Origin: JAPLDA01 sp043783155
GTDB lineage: Bacteria > Bacteroidota > Bacteroidia > AKYH767-A > 2013-40CM-41-45
Reading direction: 5' to 3'
DNA: 64,000 nt
Assembly (NCBI GenBank): GCA_043783155.1
Contig: JAYVZS010000131.1
Location: 1 to 64,000, forward strand
Positions 1-9,712 of this stretch are shown piece by piece. Under the pieces are notes generated by a model that searched no databases, was not told the DNA's origin, and saw only the letters and a program-made list of their open reading frames with translations. The translations under genes were made by a program, and so were the position numbers. Numbering within the stretch: position 1 is the first letter of the stretch; the number at the start of each line of letters is the position of its first letter.

Positions 1-25
1 TGCACTGAAACGATTAAGTCGAATT

Positions 26-53
26 GATCCCGGTAGCGAAGCGTATCGGGATC
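26..53. repeat. Inverted repeat next to a REP-like element
   Basis: Two 7-base arms, GATCCCG and CGGGATC, are separated by a 14-base loop. The repeat abuts the larger REP-like unit that follows, so the two may form one bipartite palindromic element. It lies beyond the 3-prime end of fmt and could form a hairpin in that transcript. There is no T-tract in the fmt direction, so I do not call it a terminator. Confidence 0.5.
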
Positions 54-137
54 TGATGGGAATTATTCCCCGCCCCTTGGGGCGATCGGAAAGAATTCCA
101 TCAAATACTCCGCTGCTCTGCGGCGGAGATGTTTATT
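51..137. repeat. REP-like palindromic element, copy 1
   Basis: An 87-base unit made of two hairpins. The first has outer arms around GATGGGAATT and AATTCCATC with an inner CGCCCC-TTGGGGCG hairpin. The second is CTCCGC-TGCTCT-GCGGCGGAG. A near-identical copy lies about 59 kb away, with one extra C. Size, paired hairpins and intergenic position fit a bacterial REP/BIME element. A RAYT transposase in this window is a candidate mobilising enzyme, but no sequence link between that enzyme and this family was shown. Confidence 0.75.
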
Positions 138-143
138 GGTTTT

Positions 144-1109
144 CTATTGCGCAATCCAGTTCCCCATGAACTTAAATCCATTCAGCAAATCTTTTGCTGA
201 CATTCTGTTTCTTCCTGAAACCTGGAGTTCGTTGATGAATATCCATCCATTGAGAAGAAAAATTTTCAGGTATGTTTTGTTATCGGTCTCCAGATGCCCG
301 GGCTTCTGCTGATGCGTAGACGTTTCAGCATTTACTTCGAACACTTTTGCCATGAGAGAGAAGCCGTTGTCGTTATAGAATTCAATGGTTGCGGCAGGAT
401 AAGGACACAATCCTCTTACGAGATTAGCTACCTCAACCGAAGTCTTATGAAAATCAATTCTGCAGTTCGCCTTGTTAAGTTTCGGTGCGGACTTCAGTGT
501 AACTCCTTTTATCAGTTGGTCCTGTTCTGTGAGTTTATAATTTTCTTTGGAGACGGCGACGGTTGTTTTGAGAACAAGTTCAGCGCCGAGTTTCATCATC
601 CGGTCGTGAAGTTCTCCTGCTGTTTCTTTTTCACCGATGGAAATCTTTTCCTGGAAAATTATTTTGCCGGTATCAATTTCCTGCTGAAGAAAAAAAGTGG
701 TGACACCGGTTTCTTTTTCTCCGTTTATAATTGCCCAATTGATGGGAGCCGAACCGCGGTATTGTGGAAGGAGTGAAGCGTGAAGATTGAACGTACCAAG
801 CTTCGGCATTTTCCAGACCGCTTCAGGCATCATTCTGAATGCGACCACAATTTGCAGATCCGCTTTCAACTGCTGAAGTTCATGAATGAAGTTTTCATCT
901 TTCAGATTCGTTGGCTGAAGAATTTTCAATCCGTGTTCTTCACCATATTCTTTTACAGGTGAAGGAATTATTTTTTGTCCGCGACCGGATGGTTTATCAG
1001 GAGCCGTTACAACGCCTGCAATGTCAAAACCATTTTTCACAAGAATGTCAATGGAAGAAACAGCAAATGCAGGAGTACCGAAAAAAACAATTCTCAGAGG
1101 CGAAGGCAT
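144..1109 (-). CDS. fmt: Methionyl-tRNA formyltransferase
   Basis: Formylates initiator Met-tRNA using 10-formyltetrahydrofolate, in the cytoplasm, for translation initiation. The 321 residues match the family length (about 310-320). The N-terminal formyltransferase domain starts with IVFFGTPAFAV. The catalytic residues N108, H110 and D146 lie in FNLHASLLPQYRG and EIDTG, within two residues of the E. coli numbering. The C-terminal tRNA-binding domain covers roughly residues 205-320. The gene stands alone on the minus strand, with REP-like repeats after its stop and a 94-base gap from the MATE gene upstream. Identification is firm. Confidence 0.96.
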   Translation of the reverse strand: MPSPLRIVFFGTPAFAVSSIDILVKNGFDIAGVVTAPDKPSGRGQKIIPSPVKEYGEEHGLKILQPTNLKDENFIHELQQLKADLQIVVAFRMMPEAVWKMPKLGTFNLHASLLPQYRGSAPINWAIINGEKETGVTTFFLQQEIDTGKIIFQEKISIGEKETAGELHDRMMKLGAELVLKTTVAVSKENYKLTEQDQLIKGVTLKSAPKLNKANCRIDFHKTSVEVANLVRGLCPYPAATIEFYNDNGFSLMAKVFEVNAETSTHQQKPGHLETDNKTYLKIFLLNGWIFINELQVSGRNRMSAKDLLNGFKFMGNWIAQ

Positions 1110-1203
1110 TAGTAGATTGGTTTGAAATCGTTGTCAATGATAAAAAAAATCTTTGCTGAGAATCAATTGAATTTTTTTTTTTATCAGCAGACAACTTACA
1201 TTT

Positions 1204-2535
1204 TCAAATGCTAATTTTTTTCCATCGCCCGCTTTTCAGGTAGATAAAACAAGCTGCACCCGTGAAGATCCAGTAAATTGCTTCTGCCAGCCACGCTGTT
1301 TCAAGCGAACCATGTAGCGGGAAAACAATTGCATAAATGTAAACCATGTAAATGATGATGGAAGCGATTTCAATGATCAGCGCCATCTTTGTTGCGCCCG
1401 TGCCGCTTACAGCACTGATACAGACGATGGCTGCGGAAAAAAAGATCATCGCGAGATTCACCATTTGCAAAACACCGATGCCGTCGGCAATCAGTATTTT
1501 ATCTTTTGTAAAAATACCCAGCATCATTTCAGGCATCACAAAATTTAAGGAGACCATGATCAGCGTAATACCCATGGCAAGTGTGATGATTTTTTTTAGC
1601 AACGGCATTACCTCTTCACTTTTCTTCTGACCGATGATGTTGCTCACCATGCTGTTGGCCGCGATTGAAAATCCCCAGAGAGGAGTCATGCTCACCATGT
1701 AAGCGCTGCGTGCGAGGTTAGAGATAGCAAGCTGATGTGTTCCCATCTTTTCAATGAAGACAAAAAACACAAACCACGCGCCCATCGAAATAAAATTCTG
1801 TAAAACGAGGGGCGCTGAGAGCACGATAATTCTTTTCGCTTCACCAAAATCAAATTTACTGAAACGGAAGAGATGAAATTTTTTAATGTCTTTCTTCAGC
1901 GCTGCATAAAGCAAAAGAAAAATCAGCGCCAGCCATTCGGCAACGCTCGATGCGATTCCGGCTCCTGCAATTCCCATTTTCGGAAATCCCCAGTTGCCGA
2001 AGATGAGCAGCCACGCCAGGAGCATGTTGACCGCGGCCATGATGGCGGAATAGATTCCGAAAATTTTCGGTAATGCGATTCCTACGAAGAACGACCGGAA
2101 CACAGTCGCGCATAACACCGCGATCAATCCGAAAGCACGGTAATGCAGGAAAAGAGTGGCGGCATCACACGTTGCACGATCAATGATAATCATCGAAAGC
2201 AGCGGAGGTGAGAGAAATTCAACAAAGGCAAAAAGAAAAATACCCAGTGAGACCAGGATGATAAAGCTGTGATCAAAAATTTCCCCGATGGCGCTTTCAT
2301 TATTTTCTCCTGCTCTTCGTGCAATCAAAATCTGCGCGCCCATTCCAATGGCAATACCAATCATTGCCAACACGAAATATAAAACACCGCCAAGTCCTGC
2401 TGCACCCAATTCAATTTCACCAACGCGACCGAGAAAAACGGTGTCTGTAACATTCAGGATGGTGATGGAAATACTTCCAAGCACAACCGGGTAGGCAACG
2501 CGGAGAATGTCTTTGTATGTTGTTTGGACTAGCAC
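1204..2535 (-). CDS. MATE family efflux transporter
   Basis: A polytopic inner-membrane exporter of the multidrug and toxic compound extrusion family, expected to use a Na+ or H+ gradient to expel cationic compounds. At 443 residues it has the usual length and about 12 hydrophobic segments in two related halves. The N-terminal half contains the typical stretch TVFLGRVGEIELGAAGLGG with a glycine-rich helix. The fold is clear, but the substrate cannot be told from sequence: NorM-like and DinF-like members overlap. A strong inverted repeat separates it from the rlmI-like gene upstream, so it may have its own transcript. Confidence 0.88.
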   Translation of the reverse strand: MLVQTTYKDILRVAYPVVLGSISITILNVTDTVFLGRVGEIELGAAGLGGVLYFVLAMIGIAIGMGAQILIARRAGENNESAIGEIFDHSFIILVSLGIFLFAFVEFLSPPLLSMIIIDRATCDAATLFLHYRAFGLIAVLCATVFRSFFVGIALPKIFGIYSAIMAAVNMLLAWLLIFGNWGFPKMGIAGAGIASSVAEWLALIFLLLYAALKKDIKKFHLFRFSKFDFGEAKRIIVLSAPLVLQNFISMGAWFVFFVFIEKMGTHQLAISNLARSAYMVSMTPLWGFSIAANSMVSNIIGQKKSEEVMPLLKKIITLAMGITLIMVSLNFVMPEMMLGIFTKDKILIADGIGVLQMVNLAMIFFSAAIVCISAVSGTGATKMALIIEIASIIIYMVYIYAIVFPLHGSLETAWLAEAIYWIFTGAACFIYLKSGRWKKISI

Positions 2536-2553
2536 TTTTTAGTTCTTAGTTTT

Positions 2554-2613
2554 TAGTTCTTAGTTGTTGGTTTTTAGCACGGAGCCAAACTAAAAACCAA
2601 CAACTAAGAACTA
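2554..2613. repeat. Perfect 23-bp inverted repeat built from TTAGTTC-type repeats
   Basis: Arms at 2554-2576 and 2591-2613 are exact reverse complements, with a 14-base loop. They are made from the degenerate motif TTAGTTCTTAGTTGTTGG that recurs in other spacers of this window. The repeat lies between the stop of the rlmI-like gene and the start of the MATE gene, both on the minus strand. It could act as a transcription barrier, but neither side ends in a clean T-run, so a role as a repeat element is equally likely. Confidence 0.8.
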
Positions 2614-2629
2614 TTAACCGTTAGTTGGT

Positions 2630-3817
2630 TTATTCAACATGTAGCACGAGCCCCTTTAAATATTCTCCTTCCGGATGATAGATGCTGACGGGATGATCGG
2701 CAGGTTGTGTAAGTTGATGAAGTATTCTGACATTTCGTTTTGCCTGCACGGCTGCCATGAAAACAATTTTACGAAAAAGATTTTTATCAATTACCTGTGA
2801 ACAGGAAAATGTAAAAAGTATTCCGTTTTTTCCGATTCGTTTCATTGCTTCGTAATTCAGATTGCGGTAACCAATGGTTGCCTTGTCTACAGAACTGAGG
2901 TGTTTCGCGAATGCGGGCGGATCAAGAACCATCACATCATATATTGTATCTGACTTTTTCAGAAAATCAAAAACATCATCCGTAAAAAATTGATGAGGAA
3001 CATCTTTGAAGTTCAGCGCCACATTTTTCTCCGCCCACTCCGCCACTTTTTTAGAACTGTCTACAGAATGAACAAGGTCAGCACCGTCTTTCAACGCATA
3101 CATGCTGAAACCTCCCGAGTACGCAAATGTATTCAGTACCTTTTTTCCTGCTGAATACCGGCCAAGCAATTGCCTGTTCTCCCGCTGATCAACGAAGAAG
3201 CCCGTCTTCTGCCCGGTTTCATAGTCAACGAAAAACCGAATTCCGTTTTCAATCACTTCGCTGTTCTCTCCTTTGCCGAATAGAAATTCATTTGTAACAT
3301 TCGCTGCATCCTGCTTGCTCATCGTTTCAGCGCTTTTGTCGTAGATGGCTGTGAGCTTTGTTCCATACATATTTTTCAGCACGTCAACAAGAAAATGTTT
3401 GATGCGATGCATGCCAAGTGTATGTGTCTGTATAACGGCTGTCGTGTTGTAGATGTCAATGATCAATCCGGGAAAACCGTCGCCTTCTGCATGGAGCAGA
3501 CGATATACATTCGTATTGGAATTGTTTGTCAATCCGAGCGTTTGCCGAAGCGCGAATGCCTTTTCAAGTTTGTCTTTCCAGAATTCGTATTCGCAATTGG
3601 TTTGGGAGAAAGAAAAAATCCTGACCATGATAGAGCCGGCATGGTAGTGGCCGGTTGCCAGGTATTTATGATCAGCAGAAAATACTTCCACGATATCTCC
3701 TTCCTGAATTCCCGCGTCCGCTTTTTCAATCGCGCCTGAAAACAGCCACGGATGGTAGTTCAGCAACGAACGCTCTTTCTTAGGTTTTAGAATTATCCTG
3801 GGAAAATTGTTTTCCAT
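2630..3817 (-). CDS. rlmI: Class I rRNA (cytosine-C5) methyltransferase, RlmI-like
   Basis: Expected to transfer a methyl group from SAM to C5 of a cytosine in 23S rRNA (C1962 in E. coli RlmI). Residues 7-75 look like a PUA RNA-binding domain. TGQKTGFFVDQR (201-212) and NTFAYSGGFSMYA (from 229) match the family and the SAM site. Motif IV DPPAF is at 299-303, and the catalytic cysteine motif FSCSQ at 337-341. The 395 residues are typical. Assignment to the RlmI/RlmK group is firm; the exact target base is inferred. Confidence 0.9.
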   Translation of the reverse strand: MENNFPRIILKPKKERSLLNYHPWLFSGAIEKADAGIQEGDIVEVFSADHKYLATGHYHAGSIMVRIFSFSQTNCEYEFWKDKLEKAFALRQTLGLTNNSNTNVYRLLHAEGDGFPGLIIDIYNTTAVIQTHTLGMHRIKHFLVDVLKNMYGTKLTAIYDKSAETMSKQDAANVTNEFLFGKGENSEVIENGIRFFVDYETGQKTGFFVDQRENRQLLGRYSAGKKVLNTFAYSGGFSMYALKDGADLVHSVDSSKKVAEWAEKNVALNFKDVPHQFFTDDVFDFLKKSDTIYDVMVLDPPAFAKHLSSVDKATIGYRNLNYEAMKRIGKNGILFTFSCSQVIDKNLFRKIVFMAAVQAKRNVRILHQLTQPADHPVSIYHPEGEYLKGLVLHVE

Positions 3818-3871
3818 TTGAAAAGAAAATTATGTGAGTGCAAAGAAAAGATAAAAAGATGAATTGTAGTT

Positions 3872-4465
3872 TTACTTAGTCGCGTATTTTTTCGCATCAA
3901 AAACAAACCGATACAGGTAATGCGCTGCTTGCCCCGCAGACTCAACGCCAATTCTCTTACTACTTACAATTTCTTTTTTTGGAACAATGAGTCCCTTGTC
4001 TTCAATCCAGATTTCTTTTCCAAGTAAACTTGAGTTTGAATGCGAGAGTTGAATGCCTAATGCTTCCGCAACTGTTCCCGGACCGCCGCAAAGATTTTTC
4101 CTTACCTCGATCATTTTTCTTCTCTTCAACAGGGTATCAATTCCATGTGTTGGATAAATGGCGCGAATCAAAACAGCGTGAGGAATTTCCTTCTCATTTG
4201 TCACAACGTTAAACAATGAATGAATACCGTAACACAAATATACATAAGCCGTTCCTCCTCTTGCATACATGGTTTCATTTCGCTTTGTCCTTCTTCCTCC
4301 AAACGCATGTGAAGCGCGATCAACAACTCCGGCGTATGCTTCTGTCTCAGTGATGATGCCTCCTGTTAGTAATCCGTCAATTTTGGTGAAAAGATATTTG
4401 CCGAGTAAATCTTTTGAAATCTGGGTGACATTTTCTCGGAGGTAGAATGAACGTGGAAGTTTCAT
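3872..4465 (-). CDS. DNA-3-methyladenine glycosylase (AAG/MPG family)
   Basis: Removes alkylated and deaminated purines such as 3-methyladenine and hypoxanthine from DNA, starting base-excision repair. It has 197 residues, usual for bacterial members. Catalytic glutamate motif ETEAY is at 40-44, RASHA at 50-54, then RNETMYARGG and YVYLCYG around 74-80, all hallmarks of the human MPG-like fold rather than AlkA or Tag. It lies just past the collapsed restriction locus, separated by a 50-base low-complexity spacer of GAGTGGGAAAGTG-like repeats. Confidence 0.93.
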   Translation of the reverse strand: MKLPRSFYLRENVTQISKDLLGKYLFTKIDGLLTGGIITETEAYAGVVDRASHAFGGRRTKRNETMYARGGTAYVYLCYGIHSLFNVVTNEKEIPHAVLIRAIYPTHGIDTLLKRRKMIEVRKNLCGGPGTVAEALGIQLSHSNSSLLGKEIWIEDKGLIVPKKEIVSSKRIGVESAGQAAHYLYRFVFDAKKYATK

Positions 4466-4513
4466 GGGCAGAGTAGGAGAGTGGGAAAGTGTGAAAGTAG
4501 GAGAGTGGGAGAG
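4466..4513. repeat. Degenerate short tandem repeat (GAGTGGGAAAGTGTG type)
   Basis: A purine-rich tract of loosely repeated GAGTRGGAGAGTGGGAAAGTG units fills the whole spacer between the glycosylase gene and the hsdM remnant. It is one of several unrelated low-complexity families in the spacers of this window. Confidence 0.6.
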
Positions 4514-4515
4514 TG

Positions 4516-5550
4516 TTATATCGGTGGAAGTCCCAACTCGTTTAAAAATTTGTTATGTGTTTCTCTTGCTTTTGTAATGTCTTTGTCAAGATCAACCAGT
4601 TTTTTGTTTACTAAATGCAAGTCAATAATTTCTTCGTCTAAGGAAGTGCTTACATAACGTGAGATATTCAGGTTGAATTCATTTTTCTCAATTTCGTCCA
4701 TTGATACTCTACGAGAATAACGAGTTTCTTCCTTACGTTCTCTGTATGTGTCAACTATCTTCTCAATGTTTTCAGGCAGTAGGTTGTTTTGGCGTTTTCC
4801 TTTTTCAAAATGATCAACGGCATTGATGAATAAAACATCGTCAAACTTTTTACACTTCTTTAAAATCAAAATGCAAACTGGAATTCCTGTCGAGAAAAAC
4901 AAATTAGCTGGAAGTCCAATAACAGTATCAATGTTGCTGTCCTTCAATAATTTTGTTCTGATGCGTTCTTCTGAGCCGCCTCTGAACAAAACACCATGAG
5001 GAAGAATGATTGCCATTGTTCCTTCTTTACTTAGGAAATGAAAACCATGCAGTAGAAAAGCAAAGTCCGCTGCTGATTTCGGTGCAAGTCCGTAACTCTT
5101 GAAACGAAAATCTTCTCCCATTGCATCGTTTGGTTCCCAACGATAACTGAAAGGCGGATTGGCTACGATTGCATCAAACTCTAACTTCTTAGCAGGATTC
5201 ATTTCGTTTAAAATCTCCCACTCATTCAGCAAAGTGTCTCCGTGGTGAATTTCAAACTCGGTGTCTTTTACTCCATGCAACAGCATGTTCATTCGTGCTA
5301 AGTTGTAGGTAGTAATATTTTTTTCCTGTCCGAAAATTTTACCAATTCCGTTTTGTCCCATACCCTTGCGAACATTCAACAACAATGAACCCGAACCACA
5401 AGCAAAGTCCAGCACTTTGTCTAACTTTTTCTTTTTGCCTTTGCTTGGGTCTTGACTGTCAAGCGTTACAATTTCAGAAAGTATATCTGAAATTTTTTGA
5501 GGTGTATAAAACTCACCTGCTTTTTTTCCTGAACCTGCTGCAAATTGTCC
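4516..5550 (-). pseudogene. hsdM: Truncated type I restriction methyltransferase subunit (hsdM, 3-prime part)
   Basis: C-terminal part of a type I modification subunit, an N6-adenine methyltransferase. Recognisable sequence begins at QFAAGSGKKAGEFYTPQ and runs through the SAM motif DFACGSGS and the catalytic motif NPPFS to the usual C-terminus FLNELGLPPI. The N-terminal helical domain (normally about 150-200 residues) is missing. The open frame continues about 48 codons upstream, but those codons are the hsdR sequence read in another frame, so they are not HsdM. No hsdS specificity gene is present. Without it and the N-domain, activity is unlikely. Confidence 0.85.
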
Positions 5551-6478
5551 AGTCAAGGTCTTTGCGGTCAACAACAAACAAACATTTTTCAATGTCGGGA
5601 TTGTCTTTGAGTAATGTAGATGCTTTGAAAGATGTAAGTGTTTTTCCGCTTCCTGTTGTATGCCAAATGTAGCCGTTGCCTCTGTTTTCATGTATTGAAT
5701 TTACGATAGCTTTCACTGCATAAATTTGGTAAGGTCGCATCACCAATAATTTTTGTTCGCTTGCAACAAGCACCATGTATTTGCTTATCATTTGGCTCAA
5801 GGTGCATTTGCTCAAAAACTTTTCTGAGAAGTCGTCTAAGTGTGTAATTTTTTTATTGTCCTCACTTGCCAATTGATAGATAGGCAAAAATTGTTCGTCA
5901 GCATTAAAACTGAAATGGGCAATGTTGTTATTGGCAAAGTAGTAAGTGTTGGCTCGGTTGCTCACAATAAAAAGTTGCATGAAGCAAAGCAATGAGTTGG
6001 TGTAACCGTTGCCTGTGTCGCTTTTGTAATCCACAATTTGCTGCATGGCTCTTCGTGGGCTAACCTCCAAACTTTTCAATTCAATTTGCACAATGGGAAT
6101 TCCGTTAATCAGCAGCATCACATCATATCGGTGATGGCTGTTCTGTGTGTTAATCCGAAGTTGATTGATAACTTCAAAATCATTCTTGCACCAGTCCTTG
6201 ATGTTTACCAATGTATAATGCAAAGGCGTTCCGTCCTCCCGGATAAAAGTGTTGATTTCCCGTAAGCGTTTTGAGGAAGCAAAAACGTCAGAGTTGATAA
6301 TCTCGTCACGTAATCGTGCAAACTCAGCGTTAGTCAGATTGACTTTATTGAGTGTCTGAAACTTTTCACGGAAGTTTTTTTCAAGACTGTCCCTGTCCCG
6401 TATGTCTGCCCTGTAAGTGTATTTCAGGTCAGTCAATTTAACTATTAAACTATCTTCTATTTGCGTTTCCTTAATCAT
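5513..6478 (-). pseudogene. hsdR: Truncated type I restriction subunit (hsdR, 5-prime part)
   Basis: N-terminal third of a type I restriction endonuclease. The HsdR_N nuclease domain is present, including the PD-(D/E)XK-like element YDVMLLINGIPIVQIELKS. It is followed by the start of the SF2 translocase with Walker A TTGSGKT and FVVDRKDLD. Homology stops immediately after DLD (near base 5552), where the reading runs into hsdM sequence in a different frame and stops 12 codons later. A full HsdR is about 1000 residues, and only about 309 remain here. The simplest reading is one deletion removing most of hsdR and the start of hsdM. Confidence 0.87.
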
Positions 6479-6680
6479 TTAAAATCTATATGTGTCAAAG
6501 TTACTTTTTTCATCTCGTTAATTATTCTTTACGGTGGGAAAACACTCGTTCATTTTTTTTTTGCGTTGACTTTTTTGTGGGTGGCAAAAAATGAAAGTGT
6601 GTTTTGTACGTTGGTAAAAAATTGAAAGTGAGACAGAGGGAGAATTAAGAGAGCTGCTACTGCGGACTGCCAACTGCGGA

Positions 6681-8591
6681 CTAACCTCTCCACTCCAGCA
6701 AATTTCCTTTCACGTACCGGATTCGATCGTTGTCGATGAGCCACTCAACGACCTTGAGTGTATTATCTTCTTTCGAATCCCTGATGTGTGGCAGAACTTC
6801 ATTGAGTGTGAGTTTTTTTTTCGTCAGTAAAGTTTGCAGTTGTGATTGCAGATTTGAAAATTCAAGTTCGCTGATTCCGAGTTTATTTCGCTGAAGACAG
6901 TAATCACAATTTCCACAACGATGAGAAACGTCTTCACCGAAATAATTCAGCAACATCCTGCTTCTGCATTTTGTTTTGGACGTTGCATAATCCAGCATTG
7001 CTTTTACGCGTGTGATGTAACGCTGTTTTCGTTCCGCCAAATTTTGCCGGTCGATATGAACATCGCGGACATCCAGCCGCTCTTCTGTAAAAACCAATTG
7101 CGGCGAATCTTTCGCCGGAAGATAACTGAGAATATGCAGTTTGTCGAGCATCGAGAGATGTTGAACCAGTTCTGTCCTGGTAAATTCTGCTCTCAACGCG
7201 ATTTCATTTTCATTGATATTTATATAATCATCGAATATTCCTCCATGAGAACGAAGAATTACTTTGATGAGATGATCGAACGTTTTATTCTTTACCTGGA
7301 ATTCATACAGATCTTTGTTGTTCACTGTAAAATGAATTCGCGGATGAAGATCAATTGATTCCGTTGTGCTGATCAATCCCTGCAGCTCTAATACTTTCAG
7401 GCAATTGTATACGACAGGAATCTGAAGGTTGTAATTGGAGCTGAAGTTCACAATGTCGAAATCGAAACTGACACCTTTTCCGGAACCTACCGGAAGCTGA
7501 TAAAAATTTGCGAGTGCCTGGTATGTTTTCCTGATCTCAGCAACTTCTGGAAAATTCATTTCAGTGCGATGTTCGATTTCTGTTTTGTCGTTGTTGTTAT
7601 AAAGCAATACAGCATACGCTTTTGCTTCATCACGTCCGCCACGACCGGCTTCCTGGTAATAGGCTTCAATGCCTTCGGGCAAATCGAGATGAACCACAAA
7701 GCGTACATTGCTTTTGTCAATACCCATACCGAATGCGTTGGTAGCAGCAATCACACGTATGTTTCCTTTCATCCAGTCATCCTGAACTTTATTGCGAACC
7801 GATGATTCAAGTCCTGCATGATAATAGCCCGCAGAAATTTTCTGACGCTTTAACAATTCGGCCACTTCTTTTGTCTTCTTCCTGTTGCGGACGTAAACGA
7901 TTCCTGTTCCATCTACTTTATTGATGATGTTAACGAGACGCTGTAACTTATCTTCTTCGTGTATGACGACATACGACAAATTTTTTCGTTCAAAACTTTT
8001 TTGAAAAATATTTTCCGTTTTGAAATTCAATTTTTGCTGAATGTCTTTTCTTACTTCTTCCGTTGCTGTAGCGGTGAGCGCCAGCACAGGAGCGTTGTTG
8101 GTAAGCTTGCGTGCTTCGGCAATCTGGAGATAAGACGGTCTGAAATCGTATCCCCACTGCGAAATGCAATGGGCTTCATCAACGGCGAGGAGGTTGACAT
8201 TCATTTTTTGCAAACGTTCTTTTAATAAATCGGATGTAAGACGTTCTGGAGAGATGTAAAGAAATTTTTCTTTGCCATAAACACAATTGTCCAACGCGAT
8301 GTCAATTTCATTTCTGTTCATGCCAGAAAAAACAGCGACAGCGGGAATGCCTTTTGCTTTCAAATGTTCTACCTGGTCTTTCATCAATGCAATGAGAGGC
8401 GATACGACTACACAAATACCTTCTTTGGCAAGAGCAGGAACCTGGAAGCAAACGGACTTGCCGCCGCCCGTCGGCATCAAAGCAAGTGTATCTTTCCCGT
8501 CTAATACAGAAAGAATAATGTCTTCCTGCAACGGACGAAAATCACTATGGCCCCAGTGTTTGGTAAGAATCTGCCGGATGATTGATTTCAT
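6681..8591 (-). CDS. recQ: ATP-dependent DNA helicase RecQ
   Basis: A 3-to-5-prime DNA helicase of the RecQ family, acting in recombination and replication-fork repair. Walker A TGGGKS is at 41-46, followed by the DEAH box in AVDEAHCISQWGYDFRP and the helicase motif QEAGRGGRD. The RecQ zinc-binding cysteines lie in CRSRMLLNYF and HRCGNCDYC (542-565), then a short winged-helix tail. At 636 residues no clear HRDC domain is left, which is common in Bacteroidota homologues. It is separated by only 5 bases from the hydrolase gene upstream, so the two are probably co-transcribed. Confidence 0.94.
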   Translation of the reverse strand: MKSIIRQILTKHWGHSDFRPLQEDIILSVLDGKDTLALMPTGGGKSVCFQVPALAKEGICVVVSPLIALMKDQVEHLKAKGIPAVAVFSGMNRNEIDIALDNCVYGKEKFLYISPERLTSDLLKERLQKMNVNLLAVDEAHCISQWGYDFRPSYLQIAEARKLTNNAPVLALTATATEEVRKDIQQKLNFKTENIFQKSFERKNLSYVVIHEEDKLQRLVNIINKVDGTGIVYVRNRKKTKEVAELLKRQKISAGYYHAGLESSVRNKVQDDWMKGNIRVIAATNAFGMGIDKSNVRFVVHLDLPEGIEAYYQEAGRGGRDEAKAYAVLLYNNNDKTEIEHRTEMNFPEVAEIRKTYQALANFYQLPVGSGKGVSFDFDIVNFSSNYNLQIPVVYNCLKVLELQGLISTTESIDLHPRIHFTVNNKDLYEFQVKNKTFDHLIKVILRSHGGIFDDYININENEIALRAEFTRTELVQHLSMLDKLHILSYLPAKDSPQLVFTEERLDVRDVHIDRQNLAERKQRYITRVKAMLDYATSKTKCRSRMLLNYFGEDVSHRCGNCDYCLQRNKLGISELEFSNLQSQLQTLLTKKKLTLNEVLPHIRDSKEDNTLKVVEWLIDNDRIRYVKGNLLEWRG

Positions 8592-8596
8592 TAATT

Positions 8597-9436
8597 TTAA
8601 TTCATCCTGGACTTAAAAAATGAAAGGACAGCCTGGTGCGCGTCTTCTCCTGCAACCTGGTCATATTTTGGATTACTCGGATTCGCAAACGCATGAACAG
8701 CATCATACGATTTAATGGTGAGATTTTTTTTTACAAGCTTCATGTCTTTTTCAAACTGGTCAACAATTTTTGGTTTGATATAATCATCTTTCTTTGCAAA
8801 AAGACCCAGCACATCGGCATGAAGATTTTTTAACTTGTTCAAATTTGTTTCCGGCATTCCATAATACATCACACATCCGGTTGCCTGTTTCCCTGCCATT
8901 AGTGAAGCTTGCAGCGACCAGCCGCCCCCCATGCACCAGCCGATGGTGAAAATTTTTGCTCTCGGACCAGCAAGTGATATCGCTCCTTTGATGATGGAAT
9001 CGGCTCGGGCATCTTTCAATTCTCCGGAAAATTTCTGCGCCTGTTCTTTTGTAGTAGCTACCTGGCCATCATAGAGGTCAATGGCAAGCACATTTACGAT
9101 TCCGATTTCGTTGTATAGTTTTTCCGCTTGTTCCTGGATGTAACTGTTCAGGCCCCACCATTCGTGAATCATGATAACCCAGTTGTTAGTCGGCTTGTTT
9201 GCCTTCACCAGAAATGCATTCGCCTTTTTTCCGTCGGGTGATTGGAACGTAATCATTTCTCCTTTCATCGGAGTGAAGTTAAAGGGAAGAGGGTCGGGAT
9301 GAGAAGCCGCAAATTTTTCGTTCGATGCAAGTGCCGCGAATTTTTCAGTTGAACTTATGCTGCAACAATTTTTTTTTGTTTGTGCAAATGCGCTGATATT
9401 GCTGATAGTGAAAAGGCAGATAAGAATTTTTTTCAT
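8597..9436 (-). CDS. Exported dienelactone hydrolase-like protein
   Basis: An alpha/beta hydrolase of the dienelactone hydrolase family (279 residues) with an N-terminal signal peptide ending near SAFAQ, so exported to the periplasm. The cysteine nucleophile motif GWCMGG is at 167-172 (C168), with the likely acid at D217/D218 and base H248, giving the Cys-Asp-His triad of the family. A short internal duplication (EKFAALAS, EKFAASH) follows the signal peptide. The substrate is unknown: members of this group are mostly uncharacterised esterases. It immediately precedes recQ. Confidence 0.85.
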   Translation of the reverse strand: MKKILICLFTISNISAFAQTKKNCCSISSTEKFAALASNEKFAASHPDPLPFNFTPMKGEMITFQSPDGKKANAFLVKANKPTNNWVIMIHEWWGLNSYIQEQAEKLYNEIGIVNVLAIDLYDGQVATTKEQAQKFSGELKDARADSIIKGAISLAGPRAKIFTIGWCMGGGWSLQASLMAGKQATGCVMYYGMPETNLNKLKNLHADVLGLFAKKDDYIKPKIVDQFEKDMKLVKKNLTIKSYDAVHAFANPSNPKYDQVAGEDAHQAVLSFFKSRMN

Positions 9437-9563
9437 GGGTTTGAGTTTTGAAATTACTAATGCAAGGTAGAGAAAAATGATTGTTTCAGGGTAAAATATT
9501 TTCAGTTATTGCCTTGATTGAGAAACGGTTTAAATTTCCATGAGAGAAAATGTTTTAGCCAGC

Positions 9564-9654
9564 GTGCCCCTCGACTTCCACTTCCACTTCGCTCTGTGCT
9601 TTGGCTCAGGGTTACATCGAGCATGGGGTCATGCTGAGCGAAGTCGAAGCATGT
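9564..9654. repeat. REP-like inverted repeat, GCTGAGCGAAGTCGAAG family
   Basis: The right arm TCATGCTGAGCGAAGTCGAA is nearly complementary to the left arm, which begins CCTCGACTTCC. The left arm carries internal expansions: CTTCCA is repeated, and GCTC recurs around TGTGCTTTG. Variants of this motif are widespread intergenic palindromes in Bacteroidota. A half copy lies at 10979-11006, after the next gene. It lies upstream of the GT-C gene and outside its likely promoter. Confidence 0.65.
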
Positions 9655-9712
9655 GCAATGGCAAATATTTGAAATGAATTTTAAACAGTTTATGTGTAGT
9701 TCGAAATAATTT

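Noticed and set aside
5551..5691. The first 48 codons of the hsdM frame as its native N-terminus
   Set aside because: They are the hsdR sequence read in another frame and do not resemble HsdM.
6550..6744. Minus-strand open frame overlapping the recQ end
   Set aside because: Shadow of the recQ 3-prime end and spacer, with no recognisable features.
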